Assembly (NCBI RefSeq): GCF_001519055.1
Contig: NZ_KQ954287.1
Location: 62,001-126,000 of the forward strand
From: Novosphingobium sp. Fuku2-ISO-50
Lineage (GTDB): Bacteria > Pseudomonadota > Alphaproteobacteria > Sphingomonadales > Sphingomonadaceae
Direction of reading: 5' to 3'
Length of the DNA stretch: 64,000 bases
Shown: piece after piece, positions 44,875 to 53,409 of the stretch
Layout of the letters: each line of letters starts with the position of its first letter
Position numbering within the stretch: position 1 is the first letter of the stretch
Made by a program: the position numbers and the translations under genes
Notes under the pieces: generated by a model
Told to the model about the DNA's origin: nothing
The model's database searches: none
What the model saw: only the letters and a program-made list of their open reading frames with translations

Positions 44875-45927
44875 ATGTTTGCAGACGCCCCCCCCAGCGC
44901 CTCGCCGACGCCGGTTCGCAACGACTGGACGCGCGAAGAGATCGCCGCCTTGTTCGACTTGCCGTTTACCGAGCTGGTGTTCCGCGCGGCGGAGGTCCAT
45001 CGCGCGCACCATCGCGCGGGCGAAGTGCAGCTGTGTACGCTGCTGTCGATCAAGACCGGCGGGTGCCCCGAAGATTGCGGATACTGTTCGCAATCGGTCA
45101 AGGCCGACAGCGGGGTCGAGGCGACCAAGCTGATGGAAGTGCAGGCCGTGCTGCAATCCGCCGCGCAGGCGCGCGATGCCGGGTCAAAGCGCTTTTGCAT
45201 GGGCGCCGCCTGGCGCAATCCCAAAGACCGCGACATGCCTTCGATCATCGCCATGGTGCAGGGCGTGCGCGACATGGGGCTCGAAACCTGCATGACGCTC
45301 GGCATGCTGACCGAAGGACAGGCCGCGCAGCTCGCCGATGCCGGGCTCGACTATTACAACCACAATATCGACACCTCGCCCGAACGCTATGGCGACGTGA
45401 TCACCACGCGCAGCTTTGCCGACCGGCTGAACACGCTCGATCGCGTGCGCGCGGCGGGGATCAATGTCTGTTCGGGCGGGATCGTCGGCATGGGCGAAAC
45501 CCGCGCCGACCGCGTCGGCTTTGTCCACGCGCTGGCGACGATGGAGCATCACCCCGAATCGGTGCCCGTCAACGCGCTGGTGCCGATCAAGGGCACCGTG
45601 TTGGGCGACATGCTGGCCGATACGCCGCTGGCGAAAATCGATGACATCGAATTCGTGCGCACCGTCGCCGTCGCCCGGATCACCATGCCGCTGTCGATGG
45701 TGCGCCTGTCGGCAGGGCGCGAAGCGATGAGCGAGGCGACGCAGGCCTTGTGCTTCCTGGCCGGGGCCAATTCGATTTTCACCGGTGACAAGCTGCTGAC
45801 TGCGGCCAATGCGGGCGACGATGCCGACGCGGCGATGTTTGCGCGGCTGGGGCTCCGCCCGATGGAAGGCGAAGAGCCCTTGCGCGCGGCCAAAGCCTCC
45901 TCTTGCGCAGGCCCATGCGCGGCCTGA
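44875..45927 (+). CDS. bioB: Biotin synthase
   Basis: A 350-residue radical-SAM enzyme inserting sulfur into dethiobiotin. The 4Fe-4S ligands are Cys64, Cys68 and Cys71 in [13 protein letters not shown]. Other blocks are [53 protein letters not shown], and the C-terminal [13 protein letters not shown]. The ATG at 44875 is chosen because AAAGGA lies 8 bases upstream; an in-frame ATG at 44821 would add 18 residues. It begins the bioB-bioF-bioD-bioA operon. Confidence 0.96.
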   Translation: MFADAPPSASPTPVRNDWTREEIAALFDLPFTELVFRAAEVHRAHHRAGEVQLCTLLSIKTGGCPEDCGYCSQSVKADSGVEATKLMEVQAVLQSAAQARDAGSKRFCMGAAWRNPKDRDMPSIIAMVQGVRDMGLETCMTLGMLTEGQAAQLADAGLDYYNHNIDTSPERYGDVITTRSFADRLNTLDRVRAAGINVCSGGIVGMGETRADRVGFVHALATMEHHPESVPVNALVPIKGTVLGDMLADTPLAKIDDIEFVRTVAVARITMPLSMVRLSAGREAMSEATQALCFLAGANSIFTGDKLLTAANAGDDADAAMFARLGLRPMEGEEPLRAAKASSCAGPCAA

Positions 45928-47165
45928 CTCCGATGGCTCCGCCAGTGATTTGGCCCGATCCGGATCGCGCCGCGCAATTGTGGCGCGCGCACCATGACGA
46001 TCTCGCCGCGCTGACCGCGCGCGACCGGCTGCGTTCGCTCAAACCCCGGCGAGGCTGTGACTTTGCCTCCAACGACTATCTCGCGCTGTCGGGCTCTGCC
46101 CGGCTGCGCGATGCGATGGCCGATGCGCTCGCGCGCGGGGTTCCGGCGGGATCGGGCGGATCGCGGCTGTTGCGCGGCAACGATCCCGAACACGAAGCGC
46201 TCGAAGCAGAAGCGGCGGCCTGGGCGGGCAGCGAATCCGCGCTGTTCCTGTCATCGGGCTATGCCGCCAATGTCGCCTTGCTTGCCACTTTGCCGCAACG
46301 GGGCGACCTGATCATTCATGACGAGCTGATCCACGCCTCGATGCACGAAGGGCTGCGCCTGTCGCGCGCCATGGCGATCGCCGTGCCGCACAACGATGCC
46401 GATGCCTTTGCCGACGCCGCCGCGCATTGGCGCGCAAAGGGGGGGCGCGCAAAGGGGGGGCACGCAAAGGGGGGGCACGCCAACGGGGAGCATGGGCGGA
46501 TCTGGCTGGCGTTTGAAACGCTCTATTCGATGGATGGCGACCGCGCGCCGCTGGCCGATCTCGTGGCGATTGCCGAACGCCATGACGCGATCATGCTGAT
46601 CGACGAAGCCCATGCCACCGGCGTATTCGGGCGCGGCGGGCGCGGTCTGGTCGCCGATCTGGCCCAACCGCTCGACGGGCGGCCCGATACCATCGTTTTG
46701 CGCACATGCGGCAAGGCGCTGGGGGCCGAAGGCGCGCTGATCTGCGCGCCCGCCGTGGTGCGCGATTTCCTGATCAACCGGGGCCGCCCGTTCATCTTTT
46801 CGACCGCGCCCTCGCCGGTCATGGCCGCCACCGTGCGCGAGGCGATCCGCATCTGCGCCGATGAGCCCGAACGCCGCGCGCGCCTGGCGGCGCTCGTTGC
46901 CGAAGCGGGACGCACGCTGGCCCCGCTCGGCGCGACCGTAACGGGCACGCAGATCCTTCCGCTGATTCTGGGCGAAGATGCGCGCGCGATGCGCCTGGCC
47001 GGTGCGCTGCAAGTCGCCGGGTTCGACGTGCGCGGCATCCGCCCGCCAACCGTGCCGCAGGGCACCGCGCGGCTGCGCATCTCGTTGACGCTCAACAGCC
47101 GCCCCGAAGATCTGCGCGCGCTTGCCGAAGCGCTGACCTGTGCCCTGGAAGGCGAACCGCTATGA
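45915..47165 (+). CDS. bioF: 8-amino-7-oxononanoate synthase
   Basis: A 416-residue PLP enzyme condensing alanine with pimeloyl-thioester. The substrate blocks [36 protein letters not shown], and [17 protein letters not shown] are present, and the PLP Lys267 lies in [13 protein letters not shown]. Starts at 45915 or 45933 are both possible. Unusual: residues 173-192 are an (R/H)AKGG repeat, placed in a loop between HW and [16 protein letters not shown] where typical BioF has no such insert. The stop overlaps the bioD ATG. Confidence 0.93.
   Translation: MRGLTPMAPPVIWPDPDRAAQLWRAHHDDLAALTARDRLRSLKPRRGCDFASNDYLALSGSARLRDAMADALARGVPAGSGGSRLLRGNDPEHEALEAEAAAWAGSESALFLSSGYAANVALLATLPQRGDLIIHDELIHASMHEGLRLSRAMAIAVPHNDADAFADAAAHWRAKGGRAKGGHAKGGHANGEHGRIWLAFETLYSMDGDRAPLADLVAIAERHDAIMLIDEAHATGVFGRGGRGLVADLAQPLDGRPDTIVLRTCGKALGAEGALICAPAVVRDFLINRGRPFIFSTAPSPVMAATVREAIRICADEPERRARLAALVAEAGRTLAPLGATVTGTQILPLILGEDARAMRLAGALQVAGFDVRGIRPPTVPQGTARLRISLTLNSRPEDLRALAEALTCALEGEPL
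46431..46490 (+). repeat. 15-bp tandem repeat, four units, inside bioF
   Basis: Units are CGCGCAAAGGGGGGG twice, CACGCAAAGGGGGGG once, and a diverged CACGCCAACGGGGAG. Each encodes (R/H)AKGG-like residues. Three units end in a run of seven Gs, which are slippage-prone. The period is a multiple of three. Confidence 0.95.
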
Positions 47166-47782
47166 CCGCCTTTGTCGTGACCGGCACCGATACCGGCATC
47201 GGCAAGACCGTGTTTGCCGCCGCGCTGACCGGGGCGATTGCCGCGCATTACTGGAAGCCGGTGCAATCCGGGCTGATGGATGGCGCCGACGCCGATACCG
47301 TCGCGCAGCTTTCCGGGGTGCCGCGCGATCGCATCCTGCCCGAGGCCTATCGCCTGACGCAGCCGCTTTCGCCGCATCGCGCTGCCGAGCTCGACGGGCT
47401 GGTGATCGATCCGGCCCGGCTCGCGCTGCCGCCGCAACGCCCGCTGGTGGTCGAAGGCGCAGGCGGCGCGCTGGTCCCTGTCACGCGCAGCACGACCTAT
47501 GCCGACATCTTTGCCTGGTGGAACCTGCCGGTGATCGTCGTCGCGCGCACCGGCCTTGGCACGATCAATCACAGCCTGCTGACGATCGAGGCGCTCCATG
47601 CGCGCGGCGTGACAGTGCACGGCGTCGCCTTTGTCGGCGATGCCAACGAGGACAACGAGGCGACCATTGCCGCGATGGGCAAAGTCCGTCGCCTCGGCCG
47701 CCTCCCCATCCTGCCCGTGCTCGATCGCGACAGCCTGGCCGCCGCGTTCGTCGCCGGGTTCGACATGAAGGCCTTCGGATGA
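47162..47782 (+). CDS. bioD: Dethiobiotin synthetase
   Basis: A 206-residue ATPase forming the ureido ring of dethiobiotin. The P-loop GTDTGIGKT (residues 8-16), the carboxylate site YWKPVQSGL, the VEGAGGALVPV block and the VARTGLGTINHSLLTIEAL block are diagnostic. It is coupled to bioF and bioA by ATGA overlaps at both ends. Confidence 0.95.
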   Translation: MTAFVVTGTDTGIGKTVFAAALTGAIAAHYWKPVQSGLMDGADADTVAQLSGVPRDRILPEAYRLTQPLSPHRAAELDGLVIDPARLALPPQRPLVVEGAGGALVPVTRSTTYADIFAWWNLPVIVVARTGLGTINHSLLTIEALHARGVTVHGVAFVGDANEDNEATIAAMGKVRRLGRLPILPVLDRDSLAAAFVAGFDMKAFG

Positions 47783-49044
47783 GCGCGATCTGGCACCCGT
47801 TTACCCAACACGGATTGCACGAGCCCATCCCGCAGGTCGAACGGGCCGAAGGCGCCGCGCTTTACACCCGCGACGGGCGCCGCGTGATCGACGCCGTGTC
47901 GAGCTGGTGGGTCACGACGCACGGGCACAATCACCCGCGCATTGTCGCCGCGATCCGCGATCAGGCCGAACGGCTCGACCAGGTGATCTTTGCCGGATGG
48001 ACGCACCAGCCCGCCGAGGATGTTGCCGCCGGACTGCGCGCGCTGCTGCCGGCAGAGCTGACGCGGGTGTTCTTTTCCGACAGCGGATCGACCAGTGTCG
48101 AAGTCGCGCTGAAAATGGCGCTGGGATTCCATGCTCATACCGGCACCGGGCGCAGCCGCATTCTGGTGATGGAACACAGCTATCACGGCGATACCATCGG
48201 CACGATGTCGGTCGGCGCGCGCGGCGTGTTCAACGCGCCCTATGATCCGCTGCTGTTCGATGTCGGCACGATTCCCTTTCCCACCGGCCCTCATCCGACC
48301 AACGATGGTGAAGCGACTCTGGCCGCGCTCGACGCCGCCTGCCGCGAAACGCGCCCGGCGGCGCTGATCGTCGAGCCGCTGGTGCTCGGCGCGGGCGGCA
48401 TGCTGTTTTATACGGCGGATGTCCTGCGCGCGATGGCGGCGATCTGCCGCGCGCATGGCGTGTTGTTCATCGCCGACGAAGTGATGACCGGCTGGGGCCG
48501 CACCGGCACTTTGCTGGCCTGCGATCAGGCCGGGGTGGTGCCCGATATTCTCTGTCTTGCCAAAGGATTGACCGGCGGATCGATGCCGCTGGCGGTAACC
48601 ATGGCGACCGAGCCGATCTATGCGGCGCATTGCTCGACCGACCGCGCCAAGACCTTTTTCCATTCGTCGAGCTTTACCGCCAATCCGATCGCCTGCGCAG
48701 CGGCGGCGGCGAATATCGCGATCTGGCAGGACGAGCCGGTGCGCGAACGGATCGCGGCCCTGGCCACGCGACAGGCGGCGATGGTCGAACGGCTGGCCGC
48801 CTTGCCCGGCGTTGCCAATCCGCGCACTTGCGGCACGATCGCGGCGATCGACGTGATCGCGCCCGACGGCGGCTATCTCTCGACACTGGGCCCGCGCCTG
48901 CTCGCGCTGTTTCGCGAGGCAGACGTGCTGCTGCGCCCGCTCGGCAACACGGTCTATGTCCTGCCGCCCTATTGCCTCGACGAAGCCGACCACGCGCGGG
49001 TCGAAGCCGCGATCACCACGGCGCTCGCAGCCGTCACGCGTTAG
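47779..49044 (+). CDS. bioA: Adenosylmethionine-8-amino-7-oxononanoate aminotransferase
   Basis: A 421-residue class III aminotransferase. Diagnostic blocks are IWHPFTQH, VSSWWVTTHGHNHP, FSDSGSTSVEVALKMA, EHSYHGDTIGTMS, IADEVMTGWGRTG, and the PLP Lys262 in CLAKGLTGG. It ends the biotin operon. Its stop TAG (49042-49044) interleaves with the stop of the convergent cyclophilin gene. Confidence 0.95.
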   Translation: MSAIWHPFTQHGLHEPIPQVERAEGAALYTRDGRRVIDAVSSWWVTTHGHNHPRIVAAIRDQAERLDQVIFAGWTHQPAEDVAAGLRALLPAELTRVFFSDSGSTSVEVALKMALGFHAHTGTGRSRILVMEHSYHGDTIGTMSVGARGVFNAPYDPLLFDVGTIPFPTGPHPTNDGEATLAALDAACRETRPAALIVEPLVLGAGGMLFYTADVLRAMAAICRAHGVLFIADEVMTGWGRTGTLLACDQAGVVPDILCLAKGLTGGSMPLAVTMATEPIYAAHCSTDRAKTFFHSSSFTANPIACAAAAANIAIWQDEPVRERIAALATRQAAMVERLAALPGVANPRTCGTIAAIDVIAPDGGYLSTLGPRLLALFREADVLLRPLGNTVYVLPPYCLDEADHARVEAAITTALAAVTR

Positions 49045-49739
49045 GCACCCGGTGGAGGTCCGGGCGGGGGCGGGATCGGCATCCGCCGCACGTTCAGGAT
49101 CTTGACCGGGTCGGCGAGCATCTGCCCGCGCATCACGCCTTCGCCCTCGGTCGGCGAAATCGGCGCGTCCCAGATCTTGCGCACCACGTCCATCCCCGAC
49201 ACGACCTGGCCAAACACGGCATAGCCGACGCGAAGATCGGGATCGGTCGCCTTGGGATCGGCATCGAGCCCGGTCATTTCGGACAGGAGGATCGAAAAAT
49301 CGGCAGTCGCCGTGCCCGGCGCATTGCGCGCCATCGAAATGGCCCCCGCCTTGTGCGACAGCCCGGTCTGCGTGGTCGGTTCGTGCGCGATCGGCGGGAA
49401 CAGGCGGCGCGGATCGCGCAGGCCCGCCTGGACCAGACCATTGGGCTGATCCCCCCAGGCCAGATGCATCGCGCGGTAGAACGTGATCCCGTCAAACCGC
49501 CTGGTATCGACATAGTGCAGGAAATTGGCGGTGGTGATCGGCGCATGCTTGCCGTCGAGATCGATCTCGATCGTGCCCAGCGTCGTCACCAGCGCGACAC
49601 GGACGGTATCGGCCAGCGGAATCGGCGCAGGCGCAGGCGCCGCCTTGTGCCCGGCATGGGCAGGCGCCGCCATCGCCGTGACGCCAGACAAGGCGAGCAG
49701 GATGACGGATAGGGCGGCAGCGAATCGGCGAATCATCAT
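49041..49739 (-). CDS. Periplasmic cyclophilin-type peptidyl-prolyl isomerase
   Basis: A 232-residue prolyl isomerase with a signal peptide ending around AMAAPAHA. The cyclophilin core includes TTLGTIEIDLDGKHAPITTANFLHYVD, the FYRAMHLA segment (FxRxxx-type), GAISMARNAPGTATADFSILL and the late FGQVVSGMDVV. The C-terminus is Pro-rich (IPPPPGPPPG). The N-terminus was set at the Met pair preceding the hydrophobic signal. Confidence 0.88.
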   Translation of the reverse strand: MMIRRFAAALSVILLALSGVTAMAAPAHAGHKAAPAPAPIPLADTVRVALVTTLGTIEIDLDGKHAPITTANFLHYVDTRRFDGITFYRAMHLAWGDQPNGLVQAGLRDPRRLFPPIAHEPTTQTGLSHKAGAISMARNAPGTATADFSILLSEMTGLDADPKATDPDLRVGYAVFGQVVSGMDVVRKIWDAPISPTEGEGVMRGQMLADPVKILNVRRMPIPPPPGPPPGA

Positions 49740-49962
49740 GCGCCGATCGTGCCCCAGGCGCCCCGCCTCTGCCAAGCCCCCGCCCCTGCCAAGCAATCGC
49801 GTCAAACGACCCGGGCGTTAACACGCCCCCCCGCGCATCTACCGAGGCGCCCCATCATGCTTCATCGACAAGTGGAGGGTTAATTCCGGCAAACCGGTCT
49901 GTCCGGGCAAATCCCCCCGGCCGAAGCGCAAATCCGGCCACCCAAGTCTCGCGGGAGCCGTC

Positions 49963-51873
49963 ATGGTCCGTATTCGCATCTCCACCAAGCTCTTGACCGC
50001 TTTTTCCCTGCTGCTTGCGATCATGGCGCTTACGGGCCTGTTCGCGATGCAGAAGATGGGCGAAGTCGATGCCCTGTCGGGCGAATTGCGCGGTCGTTGG
50101 TTGCCCGCGTCCCAATCGCTGGGCGACATTCACGCCTATCTGTCGCAATACCGCATCAAGCAGGGCGATCTGATCGACACGCCGTCGGATCGCACCGAAA
50201 AACTGGTGCGCAATGCCCAACTGGTGGTCGACGGCCTGCTCGACGATTACGCCAAGCATGCCGATGCCAAGCAGAAGACCGCGCTCGATACGCTGCGTCA
50301 GGGATGGACGGCCTATACCGCCGAAAATGCCCGGATCGTGACTCTCGCGCGCGGCGGGGATGCTTCGGCGCGGGCGCTGTTTCAGGGCGAAGCGCTCGAC
50401 CAGTTCTATGCCATCGAGGACAATGTCCTGGCGATGATCGATCAGGACAGCAAGGCCGCTGCCGAAGTGTCGAATCGCAGCGCGCAGATCTATGCTTCGG
50501 CGCGCACCGTGCTGATCGGCGCGATCATCGGCGGTCTGGGCGCGGCGATCGCCCTGATGGGCGTGTTGATGGCCAATATCGCGCGACCGTTGTCCCGCAT
50601 GAGCGAGGCGGTCGGGCGACTGATTGCCGGCGACATGGCGGTCGACCTGCCCGGGATCGGCCGCGGCGACGAAATAGGCGCGCTGGCTGCCGCGCTCGAT
50701 CAGTTCAAGGCCCTGGTCGCCGCCGATGCGACACGTGCCGCCGAGGAAAAGGCGCGCGCCGCGCAGACCCGGGCCACGATCCAGGCGATCGGCGGCGGAC
50801 TGGCGGCCCTGGCCGCAGGCAATCTGGGCCATCGCGTCCCCGAAAACGGCGAAGGCGAACTGGCCAAACTGCATGCCGATTACAACACGGCGGTCGGCGA
50901 ACTGGCCCATGTGCTGGGCAAGATCATCGAAGGCTGCGCCACGATCCAGACGGGCACGATGGACATCTCCACCGCCGCCAATGACCTGGCGTTGCGCAGC
51001 GAGCAACAGGCCTCATCGATCACCGAAACCGCCCGGACCCTGGGCGAATTCACCGGCACAGTGCGCATCACTGCCGACAACGCGCGCCAGACCAGCGGCC
51101 GACTGGGCATCGCGCGCAGCACCGCCGGCACGGTCGAAGACATCTCGCGCAAGGCCATCGCAGCCATGCGCTCGATCGAAGGATCATCGCGCGAGATGTC
51201 GGAAATCGTGAATGTGATCGACGGCATCGCCTTTCAAACCAACCTGCTGGCGCTCAACGCCGGGGTCGAGGCGGCGCGCGCGGGCGATTCGGGCAAGGGC
51301 TTTGCCGTCGTCGCCAACGAAGTCCGCGCGCTGGCGCTGCGCAGCGCCGAAGCGGCCAAGGACATCAAATCGCTGATTTCGACCAGCACCGACCAGATCG
51401 GCGGCGGGGTCAGCCTGGTCGAATCGAGCGGCGATGCCTTGCGCCAGATTGTCGGCGAAGTCAGCGCGGTGTCCGACCTGGTCAACCAGATCGCCGAAGC
51501 GGCGGAAAAACAGGCGACCGGCATTGCCGAAATTTCCGACATGGTCTCCTCGATGGACCGCTTTACGCAAGCGAACGCAGCAATGGTCGAGGAAACCTCG
51601 GCCGGTACGCGCAACCTGTCACAGGAAACGCTGCGCCTGATGGAGCAATTGCGCCGGTTCAGCATCGACCAGACCCGCAGCGGAACCGCGCAGGAATCGT
51701 CGGACGACACCCACAGCTTTTCCCGGCCCGTCAGCGCGATCGCGCCTGCGCGTCCGTTGCGCCCGATCCCCGCGACCCCCGCCGCCCCGGCGTTCGACGG
51801 CCCAGCGTTCGACGGAAACGCCGCGCTGCGCCACGATCCGGCCCCTTCGACCGACGACTGGTCGGAATTCTGA
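49963..51873 (+). CDS. Methyl-accepting chemotaxis protein
   Basis: A 636-residue chemoreceptor. Layout: first membrane helix about residues 9-29, a periplasmic four-helix-bundle sensor (about 30-180), second helix about 183-205, a HAMP domain, and a cytoplasmic signalling domain with hairpin tip FQTNLLALNAGVEAARAG. The last residues DDWSEF form a WxxF-type docking tail for CheR/CheB adaptation enzymes. GGGAG precedes the ATG. No other chemotaxis genes are nearby, so it would feed a system encoded elsewhere. Confidence 0.92.
   Translation: MVRIRISTKLLTAFSLLLAIMALTGLFAMQKMGEVDALSGELRGRWLPASQSLGDIHAYLSQYRIKQGDLIDTPSDRTEKLVRNAQLVVDGLLDDYAKHADAKQKTALDTLRQGWTAYTAENARIVTLARGGDASARALFQGEALDQFYAIEDNVLAMIDQDSKAAAEVSNRSAQIYASARTVLIGAIIGGLGAAIALMGVLMANIARPLSRMSEAVGRLIAGDMAVDLPGIGRGDEIGALAAALDQFKALVAADATRAAEEKARAAQTRATIQAIGGGLAALAAGNLGHRVPENGEGELAKLHADYNTAVGELAHVLGKIIEGCATIQTGTMDISTAANDLALRSEQQASSITETARTLGEFTGTVRITADNARQTSGRLGIARSTAGTVEDISRKAIAAMRSIEGSSREMSEIVNVIDGIAFQTNLLALNAGVEAARAGDSGKGFAVVANEVRALALRSAEAAKDIKSLISTSTDQIGGGVSLVESSGDALRQIVGEVSAVSDLVNQIAEAAEKQATGIAEISDMVSSMDRFTQANAAMVEETSAGTRNLSQETLRLMEQLRRFSIDQTRSGTAQESSDDTHSFSRPVSAIAPARPLRPIPATPAAPAFDGPAFDGNAALRHDPAPSTDDWSEF
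51787..51816 (+). repeat. 15-bp tandem duplication in the receptor C-terminus
   Basis: Two units, CCGGCGTTCGACGGC and CCAGCGTTCGACGGA, encode PAFDG twice in the linker before the docking tail. The period is a multiple of three. Confidence 0.8.
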
Positions 51874-52026
51874 CCCACCCCTCTCGTGCAAATACCTAGG
51901 TCCGGTTTGGCACAGAACTAACCCCGACCCGCCATAAGCTATTCAGGTCATTGAGAAAGCAGCTTTTTACCGCAAGTCCCCCGGCACTCCCCCCGCCTGT
52001 CCCCCCCCAAAAAGAAGGACGCCACA

Positions 52027-52377
52027 ATGCCCAAGACTCTGGCCCTGTCCATCGCCCTCGGCATGTCCGCCCTGACCCTGGCCCCGACAACGGCCTCGGC
52101 GCAGTCGGCCGACTGGATCAAATCGGTCGCGCGCACCATCGCGGCCAAACAGACGTATCCACGCAGCGCACAAATGCGCGGCGAGGAAGGTACGGCCAAA
52201 GTAAAGATCTTCATCAGCGCGAGCGGCGCGGTCGAACGCACCGAGCTGGTCAGCCCCTCCGGCTCTTCGACGCTGGACAAGGAAGCGCTGGCGCTGCCCA
52301 CGCGCGCCGGCCAGGTGCCTGCCCCTCCGGGCGGGCCGACCGCAGTCACCGTTCCGATCACCTGGAAGCTGCTCTGA
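52027..52377 (+). CDS. Small exported TonB C-terminal-like protein
   Basis: A 116-residue protein with a signal peptide ending TASAQS (about residue 26). The mature part has the TonB C-terminal fold: IAAKQTYPRSAQMRGEEGTAKVKIFISASGAVE, then LDKEALAL. It lacks the membrane anchor and Pro-rich linker of true TonB, so it could be a periplasmic TonB-like adaptor. AAGAAGGA precedes the ATG. A terminator follows about 105 bases downstream. Confidence 0.8.
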   Translation: MPKTLALSIALGMSALTLAPTTASAQSADWIKSVARTIAAKQTYPRSAQMRGEEGTAKVKIFISASGAVERTELVSPSGSSTLDKEALALPTRAGQVPAPPGGPTAVTVPITWKLL

Positions 52378-52482
52378 ACGCCCTGGACTATCCGTTTTTC
52401 CAGTCGGCTGCCGCCTAGCCCCCTCTCCCGTCGGCAGCCGCATTTCCCTGGAAAGCCCCGCCCTTTCACGGCCGGGGCGATC

Positions 52483-52513
52483 GGGGGGCGGAGCAATCCG
52501 CCCCCCTCTTTTT
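52483..52513 (+). terminator. Rho-independent terminator
   Basis: A perfect 10-bp stem GGGGGGCGGA / TCCGCCCCCC closes a GCAA tetraloop, followed at once by TCTTTTT. It ends the plus-strand transcript of the TonB-like gene and lies directly before the 3' end of a convergent glycosyltransferase gene. Confidence 0.92.
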
Positions 52514-52515
52514 GG

Positions 52516-53409
52516 TTACAGATCCTCGATCCGTTCGGGAGTCAGCCGACCGCGCATGACGTCGGCAAAGCCCATCCAGTTGCCGCGCACCCGGCCCAGC
52601 CGATCGACCCAGGGTTCGGGCCAGAGGCTGCGCACGTGATTGGTGGCGAGATTGCGCATCATCAGCCGCCAGGCCTTGGCCCCCGGCATCGTCCCCTTGC
52701 GCCAGAGATAAATCGGGTTTTGAACTTGCGAATAGCCTAGCCGCACACCCGATGTACGGCCCGATTTGGTGCCCAGGTGTACGCCGACAAAGGCATCGCT
52801 GGCCACCATGCGCCCGCGTCGGCTGACTTGCACCGACAGATCGACATCCTCCTGCCAGCCATAGAGTTTTAGCCGCTCGTCAAAACGCAGGCCGTCGAGC
52901 GCGGACAGGCGAAAGGCCATGTTGCATCCGTAAAGATCGGGCACGTCGCGCAGTCTGGCGGGCGTGCGGAGCGCCTTGCGGTCATGCGCGGCAACGATCG
53001 CTTCGGCGCGGGTATAGGGAATGCCCGGCGTCTTGATCCCGTCGGCCAGAACCACGCCCGTCGCGCCGACCACATCGGGACGATCGGCAAACAACCGCCC
53101 GATCCCGGCCACGGCATGGCGCGAAGGCACGAAATCATCATCGAAAAACACCACGACATCGCCGTCTCCGGCCAGATGATCGAGACCGGCATTGCGCTGC
53201 GCCGGCAGACCCCGCCGCGCAATGACCACCTCGCAGCCCTTGCGCAGATGCGCCGGCGGCAAATCGCGCTCCGCCGCAACCGACACGATGATCCGCGAGG
53301 GCGCCCGAGTCTGGCGCGAAAGGTCGCGGATGACCGATGCCACGCATTCGGGGCGCCCGGTCGAGGCAATGATCACCGCGACGCGCAAATGATCTGGCGC
53401 ATGGGTCAT
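52516..53409 (-). CDS. Glycosyltransferase family 2
   Basis: A 297-residue GT-A enzyme. The N-terminal VAVIIASTGRPECVASVIRDLSRQT, the DxD-type FFDDDFVPSR and the acceptor-side YGWQEDVDLSVQVSRRGRM follow the GT2 pattern. It would add a sugar from a nucleotide donor at the cytoplasmic face. Its ATG overlaps the flippase stop (ATGA), placing it in a second polysaccharide block. Confidence 0.88.
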   Translation of the reverse strand: MTHAPDHLRVAVIIASTGRPECVASVIRDLSRQTRAPSRIIVSVAAERDLPPAHLRKGCEVVIARRGLPAQRNAGLDHLAGDGDVVVFFDDDFVPSRHAVAGIGRLFADRPDVVGATGVVLADGIKTPGIPYTRAEAIVAAHDRKALRTPARLRDVPDLYGCNMAFRLSALDGLRFDERLKLYGWQEDVDLSVQVSRRGRMVASDAFVGVHLGTKSGRTSGVRLGYSQVQNPIYLWRKGTMPGAKAWRLMMRNLATNHVRSLWPEPWVDRLGRVRGNWMGFADVMRGRLTPERIEDL

